Assembly (NCBI GenBank): GCA_007128995.1
Contig: SKWJ01000125.1
Location: 1 to 9,510, forward strand
Length of the DNA: 9,510 nucleotides
Direction: 5' to 3'
Source of the DNA: Paracoccaceae bacterium
GTDB taxonomy: Bacteria > Pseudomonadota > Alphaproteobacteria > Rhodobacterales > Rhodobacteraceae
In this document: in pieces, positions 1 to 6,698 of the stretch
Layout: each line of letters starts with the position of its first letter
How positions within the stretch are numbered: the stretch's first letter is position 1
Translations under genes and position numbers: made by a program
The notes under the pieces: generated by a model
Database searches by the model: none
Seen by the model: the letters and a program-made list of their open reading frames with translations, nothing else
What the model was told of the DNA's origin: nothing

Positions 1-20
1 CCAAAATCTTTGCGCCCTCC

Positions 21-57
21 AGCGCCGCCCGGTTTGCCGCCGGGCGGCGCTTTTTCT
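21..57 (+). terminator. Rho-independent terminator of an upstream gene
   Basis: A perfect 12-bp GC-rich stem (arms 21-32 and 40-51) closes a 7-nt loop and runs straight into a T-rich tail at 51-57 on the + strand. There is no matching T-tract on the other strand, so it most likely ends a + strand transcript whose gene lies left of the window. It also isolates the HD-domain gene downstream from that transcript. Confidence 0.9.
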
Positions 58-198
58 GTCATACTGACGACGCAGCGGACAGATTTTCCCGTTGTGACAC
101 CTTATGCTGCCCTGCGCGATTGCCATGATCGCAGGCTTTGTCGCGGCTTGCCCAGCCCGCGCCAGCCCGCTACGAAAGGCAAAACACGAGAGGCCCCA

Positions 199-789
199 AT
201 GCCCCCCAAACGCGCATGGCAACGCATGCTCTCCGGCCGCAGGCTGGACCTGCTGGATCCCACCCCGGTCGATATCGAAATCGAGGATATCGCCCATGGG
301 CTGGCTTTTGTCGCGCGCTGGAATGGCCAGACGCGCGGTGACTGGCCCTATTCCGTGGCCGAACATTCGCTGCTGGTCGAGCAGATCTTCACCGCCATGT
401 CGCCCCGGCCAGAACCGCGCTGGCAATTGGCTGCCCTGCTGCATGATGCCCCCGAATATGTGATTGGCGATATGATATCCCCCGTGAAAGCCGCGATCGG
501 CCCGGATTACGGCGCGCTGGATGATCGGTTAAGCGCGGCCATCCATATCCGCTTCGGATTGCCCGCGCGCCTGCCAGACGCGGTCAAGAAGCGCATCAAG
601 GCCGCTGACCGGCTGTCTGCCTGGCTGGAAGCCACGACGATCGCCGGCTTTGCCGAAGCCGAGGCCGACCGTTTCTTTGGCCGCGCGGACCGGACATTGC
701 TGCACAGTCTGTCGCTCCATCTGCGTCCGCCCGCCGAAACCCGTGCAGCCTATCTGGCGCGGCATCATGCGCTTCTGAGCGACCTGTAA
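199..789 (+). CDS. HD-domain phosphohydrolase (YfbR-like, putative nucleotidase)
   Basis: A 196-residue soluble protein of the HD superfamily of metal-dependent phosphohydrolases. The metal-site pattern is visible: His33 in IAHGLAF, His56 in SVAEHSLLV, the His82-Asp83 pair in LLHDAPEYVIGD with Glu86 and Asp91, and a late Asp137 in KAADRL. The spacing and the AEHS/HDAxE motifs resemble E. coli YfbR, a 5'-deoxynucleotidase, so hydrolysis of a nucleoside monophosphate is a reasonable guess. The substrate cannot be read from sequence. The ATG at 199 is chosen because GAGAGG lies 5 nt upstream and homology-like sequence begins there. The frame is open back to 10, but that stretch covers the terminator hairpin and is not protein-like. 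hemF starts 63 nt downstream on the same strand, so co-transcription is possible, though no functional link is obvious. Confidence 0.82.
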   Translation: MPPKRAWQRMLSGRRLDLLDPTPVDIEIEDIAHGLAFVARWNGQTRGDWPYSVAEHSLLVEQIFTAMSPRPEPRWQLAALLHDAPEYVIGDMISPVKAAIGPDYGALDDRLSAAIHIRFGLPARLPDAVKKRIKAADRLSAWLEATTIAGFAEAEADRFFGRADRTLLHSLSLHLRPPAETRAAYLARHHALLSDL

Positions 790-852
790 ACGCAGCTTGT
801 CACTTTTGCCCTGTCATGCCACATCTGGACAAAGTGCCGAAGGAGCCTGCCC

Positions 853-1746
853 ATGACCGATGACTTCACTGACCGCAAGCGCCGCGCGGCGGCCTGGTTC
901 CGCAGCCTGCGCGATGAGATCGTGGCCAGTTTCGAGGCCGTGGAAGATAGCCATGACAAGGGGCCACTGGCTGACCGGGACGCCGGGCGCTTTGAACTGC
1001 GCGCGACAGAGCGCCACGGCCCGGACGGCGAAGATGCGGGCGGTGGCCTGATGAGCGTGATGCGGGGCGGGCGCGTGTTCGAGAAGGTCGGCGTCAATGT
1101 GTCAGAGGTCTATGGTCCGCTGGGCGAACAGGCCCAGCGTTCGTTGACGGCGCGCAAGGAAATACCCGGTCTGGATGCAGATCCGCGCTTCTGGGCCAGT
1201 GGCATTTCACTTGTGGCGCATATGCAGAACCCGCATGTACCCGCTGTGCACATGAACACACGCATGTTCTGGACACCGGGCGGATGGTGGTTCGGCGGCG
1301 GGTCTGACCTCAATCCCTGCATCGAATATCCCGAAGATACCGCCGATTTCCACGCCACGCTGAAGCGTCATTGCGACCCGCATGGCGAAACACTTTACCC
1401 GCGCTACAAGGCTTGGGCGGATGAGTATTTCTTCATCCCCCACCGCAAGCGTGCGCGCGGCGTTGGTGGCATTTTCTATGATGATCACTGCACGGACGAC
1501 TGGGAGGCCGATTTTGCCTTCACCCAGGATGTGGGCCGTGCCTTCTTGCCTGCGTTTCTCGCGCAGGTCGAGCGTCGCCGTCTGCTGACATGGTCCGAGG
1601 CCGACAAGGAGGTTCAGCTGGTGCATCGCGGTCTTTATGCCGAATACAACCTTGTCTATGACCGCGGGACAAAATTCGGGCTTCAGACCGGGCATGATCC
1701 GGATGCCGTGCTCATGAGCCTGCCGCCTTTTGCGCGCTGGGTCTGA
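853..1746 (+). CDS. hemF: Oxygen-dependent coproporphyrinogen III oxidase
   Basis: HemF uses O2 to decarboxylate two propionate side chains of coproporphyrinogen III, giving protoporphyrinogen IX in cytoplasmic haem (and, where present, bacteriochlorophyll) synthesis. The 297 residues match the family's usual length of about 300. Hallmarks run in order: VHMNTRMFW (residues 132-140), WWFGGGSDLNP (145-155), CDPHGETLYPRYKAWADEYF (174-193), HRKRARGVGGIFYDD (197-211), and EYNLVYDRGTKFGLQTG (264-280) with the conserved Asp270-Arg271. It ends with the typical LMSLPPFARW. Conserved histidines include His133 and His197. AAGGAG at 840-845 sits 7 nt before the ATG and fixes the start. No FNR-type box was seen upstream, which suits the aerobic enzyme; an anaerobic HemN would be encoded elsewhere if present. 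A 71-nt gap separates it from panC. Confidence 0.97.
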   Translation: MTDDFTDRKRRAAAWFRSLRDEIVASFEAVEDSHDKGPLADRDAGRFELRATERHGPDGEDAGGGLMSVMRGGRVFEKVGVNVSEVYGPLGEQAQRSLTARKEIPGLDADPRFWASGISLVAHMQNPHVPAVHMNTRMFWTPGGWWFGGGSDLNPCIEYPEDTADFHATLKRHCDPHGETLYPRYKAWADEYFFIPHRKRARGVGGIFYDDHCTDDWEADFAFTQDVGRAFLPAFLAQVERRRLLTWSEADKEVQLVHRGLYAEYNLVYDRGTKFGLQTGHDPDAVLMSLPPFARWV

Positions 1747-1803
1747 CGCTTTTGGGGCATTGACCGGCCCCGGAACCCGCGCATAGAACCCGCATGACAT
1801 CTG

Positions 1804-1811
1804 AAAAGGGG
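1804..1811 (+). promoter_or_regulatory. Ribosome binding site deciding the panC start
   Basis: AAAAGGGG lies 6 nt before the ATG at 1818. The in-frame ATG at 1794 is upstream of it and has no purine-rich leader, and the ATG at 1812 directly abuts it. This favours 1818 as the panC start. Confidence 0.6.
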
Positions 1812-1817
1812 ATGCAG

Positions 1818-2687
1818 ATGCAGGTCTGCCGCAGCAAAGCCGCGATCCGGTCCACAATCGCGGCATTCCGCGCCTCGGGCGCGCCGGTTGTGCTGGTGCC
1901 AACTATGGGGTTTTTGCATGAGGGGCATTTGTCGCTCATGCGGCTGGGCAGGGAACGCGCCGGTGCCGACGGGCGCGTTGTGGCATCAATCTTTGTCAAT
2001 CCGACCCAGTTCGGCCCGAATGAGGACTTCGACAGCTACCCGCGCGATGAGGCCCGCGATTTCGATCTGCTGCGCGCAGAGGGTGTGGATGCCGTCTTTG
2101 CCCCCGAGGCGACCGAAGTCTACAGCCCGAATGCGCAGACCATCGTCGAGACGACCGAGCTTGCAAAAACCCTGATCGGCAAGCTGCGGCCGGGCCATTT
2201 TCGGGGTGTGGCCACGGTCGTGACCAAATTGTTCAACATCACCCGCCCGGATGCCGCCGTTTTTGGCCAGAAGGATTATCAGCAACTCGCCGTGATCCGG
2301 ACTATGGTCCGCGATCTGGATATGGGGATCGAGATCATCGGCGCACCAATCAAGCGCGAAGCAGATGGGCTGGCCATGTCCTCGCGCAATGTGCGTCTGA
2401 CCCCGCAAGACCGCGCGGCGGCCCCGATCCTTGCACGCGCCCTGGATGAGGCCGAGGCGATGGCCCCCACTGGCATCACCGCCTCGCGCCTGCGCTCTCA
2501 TGTCCGCGCCACGCTCGAGGCTGAACCCCGCGCGCGCGTACAATCGGTTGATATTCGCGACGCAACCACGCTCGAGACAATCTCCGGTCCCCTTGCCCGC
2601 CCTGCCGTGATCCTGCTTGCAGTTTCGTTCGGCAAGGTTTTTCTAATCGACAACCGTGTCGTCCACCCAGCACAGGAGGAAACATGA
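1818..2687 (+). CDS. panC: Pantothenate synthetase (pantoate--beta-alanine ligase)
   Basis: PanC joins pantoate and beta-alanine with ATP, through a pantoyl-adenylate, to make pantothenate, the coenzyme A precursor. The 289-residue product has the nucleotidyltransferase HIGH-type motif [14 protein letters not shown] (residues 27-40, His34 and His37). It also has [16 protein letters not shown] with Gln64, [17 protein letters not shown] (124-140), GQKDYQQL (150-157), and the KMSKS-equivalent region [13 protein letters not shown] (179-191). All key elements are intact. The [16 protein letters not shown] segment is of the alphaproteobacterial type. A start at 1794 would add 8 residues but lacks a ribosome binding site. 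The gene overlaps panB by ATGA (2684-2687), implying translational coupling in a panCB operon. hemF lies just upstream with no clear terminator between, so read-through is possible. Confidence 0.97.
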   Translation: MQVCRSKAAIRSTIAAFRASGAPVVLVPTMGFLHEGHLSLMRLGRERAGADGRVVASIFVNPTQFGPNEDFDSYPRDEARDFDLLRAEGVDAVFAPEATEVYSPNAQTIVETTELAKTLIGKLRPGHFRGVATVVTKLFNITRPDAAVFGQKDYQQLAVIRTMVRDLDMGIEIIGAPIKREADGLAMSSRNVRLTPQDRAAAPILARALDEAEAMAPTGITASRLRSHVRATLEAEPRARVQSVDIRDATTLETISGPLARPAVILLAVSFGKVFLIDNRVVHPAQEET

Positions 2688-3493
2688 GCGCCCAAGCCCC
2701 CATCCGCCGTATCACCGCCCCCCAGATCCGGGCCCGCAAGGGCGGCGAACCGATCGTCTCATTGACATCATATCACGCGCATACAGCCGCCATCGTGGAC
2801 AAATACGCGGATTTCATTCTGGTGGGCGATTCCCTTGGCATGGTCATGCATGGCATGGACAGCACCATCGGCGTGCCGTTGGAGTTGATGATCATGCATG
2901 GCCGGGCCGTAGTGCGCGGCACACGCCGCGCGCTTGTCGTCGTCGACATGCCTTTCGGCACATACGAGGAATCGCCCAATATGGCCTTCCGCAATGCTGC
3001 GCAGATCATGAAGGAAACCGCCTGTGGCGCGGTCAAGCTGGAAGGCGGCGCGCGCATGGCCGAGACGATCCGCTTTCTCTCCGAACGCGGCATTCCGGTC
3101 ATGGCCCATGTCGGGCTGACCCCGCAATCGGTGAACACCATGGGTGGGTTCAAGGTGCAGGGACGTAACGAGGCTGCTTGGCAGACCCATATAGACGATG
3201 CCATCGCCGTGGCCGAGGCTGGCGCCTTCGCGTTGGTGGTAGAGGGCGTGGTCGAGGATCTCGCAAACCGGATCACTGCCGCAGTCGAGATTCCCACCAT
3301 CGGCATCGGCGCGTCCCGCAATTGCGACGGACAGATCCTTGTGCTCGAAGATATGCTGGGACTGAATCCCTCGGTCCCGAAATTCGTCAAGACCTATGGT
3401 GATCTTGGGCCGGCGATCGAACGCGCTGTCTCCGACTATGCCGAAGAGGTAAAAAGCCGCGCCTTTCCGGGCGAGGTGAATGTCTATCGCTGA
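2684..3493 (+). CDS. panB: 3-methyl-2-oxobutanoate hydroxymethyltransferase (ketopantoate hydroxymethyltransferase)
   Basis: PanB transfers a hydroxymethyl group from 5,10-methylene-tetrahydrofolate to alpha-ketoisovalerate, giving ketopantoate, the committed step of pantothenate synthesis. The 269-residue TIM-barrel enzyme retains the expected active-site residues. These are Asp49 in ILVGDSLGM, Asp88 in [10 protein letters not shown], Lys118 and Glu120 in AVKLEGG, His142 in [10 protein letters not shown], and Glu187 in LVVEGV. These correspond to E. coli Asp45, Asp84, Lys112, Glu114, His136 and Glu181. [18 protein letters not shown] (203-220) is also typical. AGGAGG at 2674-2679, inside the panC end, lies 4 nt before the ATG, which overlaps the panC stop. 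panE (ketopantoate reductase) and panD (aspartate decarboxylase) are not in the window. The gene converges on the BMP transporter operon. Confidence 0.97.
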   Translation: MSAQAPIRRITAPQIRARKGGEPIVSLTSYHAHTAAIVDKYADFILVGDSLGMVMHGMDSTIGVPLELMIMHGRAVVRGTRRALVVVDMPFGTYEESPNMAFRNAAQIMKETACGAVKLEGGARMAETIRFLSERGIPVMAHVGLTPQSVNTMGGFKVQGRNEAAWQTHIDDAIAVAEAGAFALVVEGVVEDLANRITAAVEIPTIGIGASRNCDGQILVLEDMLGLNPSVPKFVKTYGDLGPAIERAVSDYAEEVKSRAFPGEVNVYR

Positions 3494-3536
3494 GCGTTCT
3501 GTGCCCATCAGGCTAAGCCCAGCTTGATCGTGCAGT

Positions 3537-3565
3537 AAAAAACCCCCGGCGACAGGCCGGGGGTT
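3537..3565 (-). terminator. Intrinsic terminator of the BMP-family ABC transporter operon
   Basis: A perfect 10-bp stem (arms 3541-3550 and 3556-3565) with a 5-nt loop is followed on the minus strand by six T residues (A tract at 3537-3542 on the + strand). It begins 21 nt past the bmp stop codon. On the + strand only two T residues follow the hairpin, so it may also slow transcription from panB but is built mainly for the minus strand. Confidence 0.85.
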
Positions 3566-3586
3566 GGAAGCGTTTAGTGCCGGATC

Positions 3587-4651
3587 TCAGTTCGGCAGTT
3601 CCTGCGTGATCCCTTCGACATAGAAGTTCATTGTCGCCAGATCTGCATCAGGTGCGGTTTCTCCCTCGGCCAGCCAGGCGGTTCCGTCCTGCCGGTTGAT
3701 CGGGCCAGTGAAGGGATGATATTCACCCGCAGCAATAGCAGCGATCAGGTTGTCGGCTTCGGCCTGAAGGTCGGCCGGAATGCGGTCATTCCAAGGCGCC
3801 ATTTCGATGATTCCGTCAGCAAAGCCCATCCAGGAATTCTGCGCTTCCCATGTGCCATCCTTAACTGCCTGAATCCGGCTGATGTAATAGGGCGCCCAGC
3901 GATCCACGATCGCGCTCAGATGTGCGGTCGGGCCGAACTGGGTCATGTCGCTTGCCTGACCAAAGGCCATCACGCCCGCATCTTCCGCCACGCGCACTGC
4001 GGCGGTAGAGTCGGTATGCTGCATGATCACATCCGCGCCCTGTTCGATCAGTGTTTCAGCCGCATCGGCCTCAAGCGCCGGATCAAACCATGAATAGGTC
4101 CAGATGATCCGGAAGTTGACATCGGGATTGACCGCGCGCGCATGCAGGAAGGCCGAGTTGATCCCCGAGACAACTGCCGGGATCGGGTACGAGGCGATAT
4201 AACCGATGGTGTTGGTCTCGGTCATCTTGCCGGCAATATGGCCCAGAACAGCGCGTCCTTCATAGAAGCGGGCATCATAGAGAGAGATATTCGGATGTTC
4301 CTGAATATATCCTGTCGCGTGCTGGAATGCGACATCGGGGAAACGCCCCGCCACGGCGTTGACATCGGGACCATATCCGAAGGATGCGGCAAAAATGACA
4401 TCCGTGCCCGAAATCGCCATCTGGGTCATCACGCGCTCGGCATCTGCGCCGTAGTCGACATTTTCAACGATCGAGGTTTCGACCGCATCGCCGAAATGAT
4501 CCTGCAATTCCTGGCGCGCGCGGTCATGCCCGGCGGTCCATCCGAAATCGCCGACCGGACCGATATAGATGAAACCGACTTTGGTTGTCTCTGCCAGCGC
4601 GGGGGTGGCAAGCGCCGCGCTCAAGGCGGCGGCAGTCAGCAGTTTTTTCAT
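3587..4651 (-). CDS. BMP-family ABC transporter substrate-binding protein
   Basis: A 354-residue periplasmic binding protein of the Bmp/Med (PnrA-like) family, whose studied members bind purine nucleosides or related ligands. Residues 1-20 are a classical signal peptide: MKK, a hydrophobic core, then ALA before Glu21. There is no lipobox cysteine, so it should be a soluble periplasmic protein. The mature protein opens with KVGFIYIGPVGDFGWT. ADAERVMTQMAISGTDVIFA (residues 70-89), an EGRAVLGHIAGKMT segment (131-144) and GADVIMQHTDSTAAV (205-219) are typical of the fold. The ligand-site motif is DFGWTAGHD (35-43) instead of the DxSFNQ form of well-known nucleoside binders, so the exact ligand is uncertain. 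AGGGAG (4666-4661) lies 9 nt before the ATG. It is the last gene of the operon, 32 nt after a permease gene. Confidence 0.9.
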   Translation of the reverse strand: MKKLLTAAALSAALATPALAETTKVGFIYIGPVGDFGWTAGHDRARQELQDHFGDAVETSIVENVDYGADAERVMTQMAISGTDVIFAASFGYGPDVNAVAGRFPDVAFQHATGYIQEHPNISLYDARFYEGRAVLGHIAGKMTETNTIGYIASYPIPAVVSGINSAFLHARAVNPDVNFRIIWTYSWFDPALEADAAETLIEQGADVIMQHTDSTAAVRVAEDAGVMAFGQASDMTQFGPTAHLSAIVDRWAPYYISRIQAVKDGTWEAQNSWMGFADGIIEMAPWNDRIPADLQAEADNLIAAIAAGEYHPFTGPINRQDGTAWLAEGETAPDADLATMNFYVEGITQELPN

Positions 4652-4683
4652 GGGGTCTGTCTCCCTGGTTGCAACAATTGGCC

Positions 4684-5616
4684 TCAGTTCGAGGCATGGA
4701 ATGGCCGGTTCAGCGAGCCGGGCGCATTAAGCGACCCGCGCGCCTTGCCGGAAGAAATCAGTACAAGCACGAAGATGGTTATCAGGTAGGGCGACATTGA
4801 CAAGTACTCGACAGGTATCTTGACGCCTGCCGCCTGCAAATTCAGTTGCAAGACAACCACCCCGCCAAAGAGATATGCACCCGCAAGGGCGCGCCACGGT
4901 CGCCAGCTGGCAAAGACGACCAGCGCAAGTGCAATCCAGCCCGCGCCAACGGTCATGCCTTCGGTCCATTGCGGCACCCTGATCAGCGACAGATAGGCGC
5001 CGCCCAGCCCCGCACAGGCCCCGCCGAACATGATTGCAAGCACCCGGACCCGCTTGACATGATAGCCAAGGGCATGCGCCGCATCATGGTTTTCGCCCAC
5101 TGCGCGCAGGATCATGCCTGCGCGGCTGTATTTCAGGAACCACCAGACAGCGGCAACCAGCGCAATGCTCAGATATACGACGATGTCATGGGTAAAAAGC
5201 GCCCGACCCAGAAACGGGATATCTGACAAAGGCCCAAGGTCCAGCTTCGGCGTGCGGGGGGGGGTGATCCCGACATAGGACTGGCCCAGAAGCGCGGTCA
5301 GCCCCAGGCCGAACAGCGTCAGTGCAAGGCCTGACGCGACCTGATTGGTCATCAGCGCCTGTGTCAGCAGCGCAAACAGCAATGACAGCGCCATGCCGCC
5401 CAGTGCCGCGCCAAGGAACCCGATCAGGGGGCTGCCGGTGTTGACGGCCACGATGAACCCGATACAGGCCCCCATGATCATCATGCCCTCAACCCCGAGG
5501 TTCAGCACGCCCGCCTTTTCCACCACCAATTCGCCAATCGCCGCCAGCAGGATCGGCGTGGCCGCGACCATAAGCGCGGCCAGCAGCACCGCGGGGTTGA
5601 TGGAGCCAAGGATCAT
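4684..5616 (-). CDS. ABC transporter permease, BPD_transp_2 family (second permease, NupQ/YufQ-like)
   Basis: A 310-residue inner-membrane protein with roughly eight hydrophobic segments (about residues 9-28, 44-58, 64-88, 93-111, 146-161, 192-211, 224-238 and 274-288). Family features include EKAGVLNLGVEGMMIMGA (33-50) and the cytoplasmic coupling loop RAGMILRAVGENHDAAHALG (165-184), which contacts the ATPase. It should form a heterodimeric channel with the permease encoded just upstream. The frame stays open upstream to 5940, but that part overlaps the first permease in another frame and is Arg/Gly-rich nonsense. The ATG at 5616 overlaps the previous stop as ATGA and has AGAGGG at 5630-5625. 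A run of nine C residues on the coding strand lies in the gene (5264-5256). Confidence 0.92.
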   Translation of the reverse strand: MILGSINPAVLLAALMVAATPILLAAIGELVVEKAGVLNLGVEGMMIMGACIGFIVAVNTGSPLIGFLGAALGGMALSLLFALLTQALMTNQVASGLALTLFGLGLTALLGQSYVGITPPRTPKLDLGPLSDIPFLGRALFTHDIVVYLSIALVAAVWWFLKYSRAGMILRAVGENHDAAHALGYHVKRVRVLAIMFGGACAGLGGAYLSLIRVPQWTEGMTVGAGWIALALVVFASWRPWRALAGAYLFGGVVVLQLNLQAAGVKIPVEYLSMSPYLITIFVLVLISSGKARGSLNAPGSLNRPFHASN

Positions 5617-6698
5617 ATCCGCATCCCTCTTGTCAGCCGCAGGCGATAATTCGTCTGAAAATCCAGCGCCAGCAGAAAGAACAACAACATCCCCTGAAAC
5701 ACCTGAATCGCAGCGCCGGGCAGTTGCAGAATCATCTGCGACAGCTCGCCGCCAATATAGGTCAGCCCCAGCAGCAGACCGGCCAGCACAATGCCGAACG
5801 GGTTCAGCCGTCCCAGAAACGCCACGATGATCGCCGTGAACCCGTACCCGCTGGCAAATTCGATCCGGACCTGCCCCCCCGGCCCCGACACTTCGAACAT
5901 GCCTGCTAGCCCTGCCAGAGCGCCTGAGATGCCAAGGCATATCACCACCAGCCGCGCCGGTGAAACGCCCCCGAAACGGGCCGCGCGGGGTGCTTGCCCG
6001 GCAAGCTGGACCTGATAGCCCAGCATGTGACGGGTCATCATCACATAGGCAAAGATCACGGCGATCAGGGCTGCAACGACACCCCAGTGAATGCCAGTAT
6101 TGGCAATCAGTTCGGCATTATGTGCCGCCTCATAGCGGCGCAGATCGCGTGATCCGGGAAAACCGGGAATATCGGGGTTGCGCATCAGCCCCAGCGCCAT
6201 GGCCGCAAGTATACGTTCCGCCACATAGACCAGCAGCAGGGAGACAAGGATCTCATTGGTGTTGAAGCGGGTCTTCAGAATCGCCGGGATCATCGCCCAG
6301 AGAAAGCCGCCAAATGCGCCGGCCATGACCATCAGCGGAAAGATGTACCATCCTGGCGCGGGAAAGAAGGCAAGCGCAACGCCCGCACCGAACAGCGCGC
6401 CGATGATATATTGCCCTTCTGCCCCGATATTCCAGATATTGGCCTTGAACCCGATCGCCAGACCAATCGCAATCAGGATAAGCGGCGCAGACTTGATCAG
6501 AAGTTGCGGCCGCGAATAGCTGCCGAATGTCTGCGAGAAGATGGGATCGAAGAAAATCAGCCGGATCGCGGCGACCGGGTCCTTGCCCAGAGCTGCGAAC
6601 ATTGCCCCGCCTGCCAGCATGGTCAGAACGACAGCCAGAAACGGGTTCGCGATGCGCCAGAACTTCGAGGGTTCCTTGCGACGTTCCAGCCGGATCAT
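5613..6698 (-). CDS. ABC transporter permease, BPD_transp_2 family (first permease, NupP/YufP-like)
   Basis: A 361-residue inner-membrane subunit. A basic amino terminus (MIRLERRKEPSKFWR) precedes a first hydrophobic helix at about residues 18-37. The SAPLILIAIGLAIGFKANIWNIGAEGQ region (70-96) is characteristic of nucleoside/sugar-type permeases of the BMP systems. Further hydrophobic stretches lie near 96-112, 117-138, 150-170, 204-221, 246-270, 285-314 and 332-346. The coupling loop is around LAGQAPRAARFGGVSPARLV (232-251). The amino terminus is longer than that of the partner permease, as is common for this subunit. Its ATG overlaps the ATPase stop codon and its own stop overlaps the next ATG, both as ATGA, so translation is probably coupled. 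AGGAAGG lies 6 nt upstream (6711-6705). Confidence 0.92.
   Translation of the reverse strand: MIRLERRKEPSKFWRIANPFLAVVLTMLAGGAMFAALGKDPVAAIRLIFFDPIFSQTFGSYSRPQLLIKSAPLILIAIGLAIGFKANIWNIGAEGQYIIGALFGAGVALAFFPAPGWYIFPLMVMAGAFGGFLWAMIPAILKTRFNTNEILVSLLLVYVAERILAAMALGLMRNPDIPGFPGSRDLRRYEAAHNAELIANTGIHWGVVAALIAVIFAYVMMTRHMLGYQVQLAGQAPRAARFGGVSPARLVVICLGISGALAGLAGMFEVSGPGGQVRIEFASGYGFTAIIVAFLGRLNPFGIVLAGLLLGLTYIGGELSQMILQLPGAAIQVFQGMLLFFLLALDFQTNYRLRLTRGMRI

Noticed and set aside
104..463. Open frame starting with a signal-peptide-like stretch (MLPCAIAMIAGFVAACPARAS)
   Set aside because: After the first 25 or so residues it overlaps the HD-domain gene out of frame and loses any protein-like composition. 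It has no good ribosome binding site.
799..816. TGTCA direct repeat before hemF as an operator or promoter
   Set aside because: The two 5-bp copies are 13 bp apart, with no acceptable -10 at promoter spacing and no match to a known regulator.
1754..1771. GGGGC...GCCCC hairpin between hemF and panC as a terminator
   Set aside because: The stem is only 5 bp and no T-tract follows.
1207..1902. 231-codon minus-strand frame opposite hemF and the start of panC
   Set aside because: It spans two well-supported genes on the other strand and has no recognisable domain.
1986..2543. 185-codon minus-strand frame opposite panC
   Set aside because: Shadow of panC with no motifs.
2768..3508. 246-codon minus-strand frame opposite panB
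   Set aside because: Shadow of panB; its composition mirrors the complementary codons and no domain is visible.
5617..5940. Extended amino terminus for the second permease
   Set aside because: The extension is out of frame with the first permease's coding region and Arg/Gly-rich. The ATGA overlap at 5613-5616 gives a clear start.
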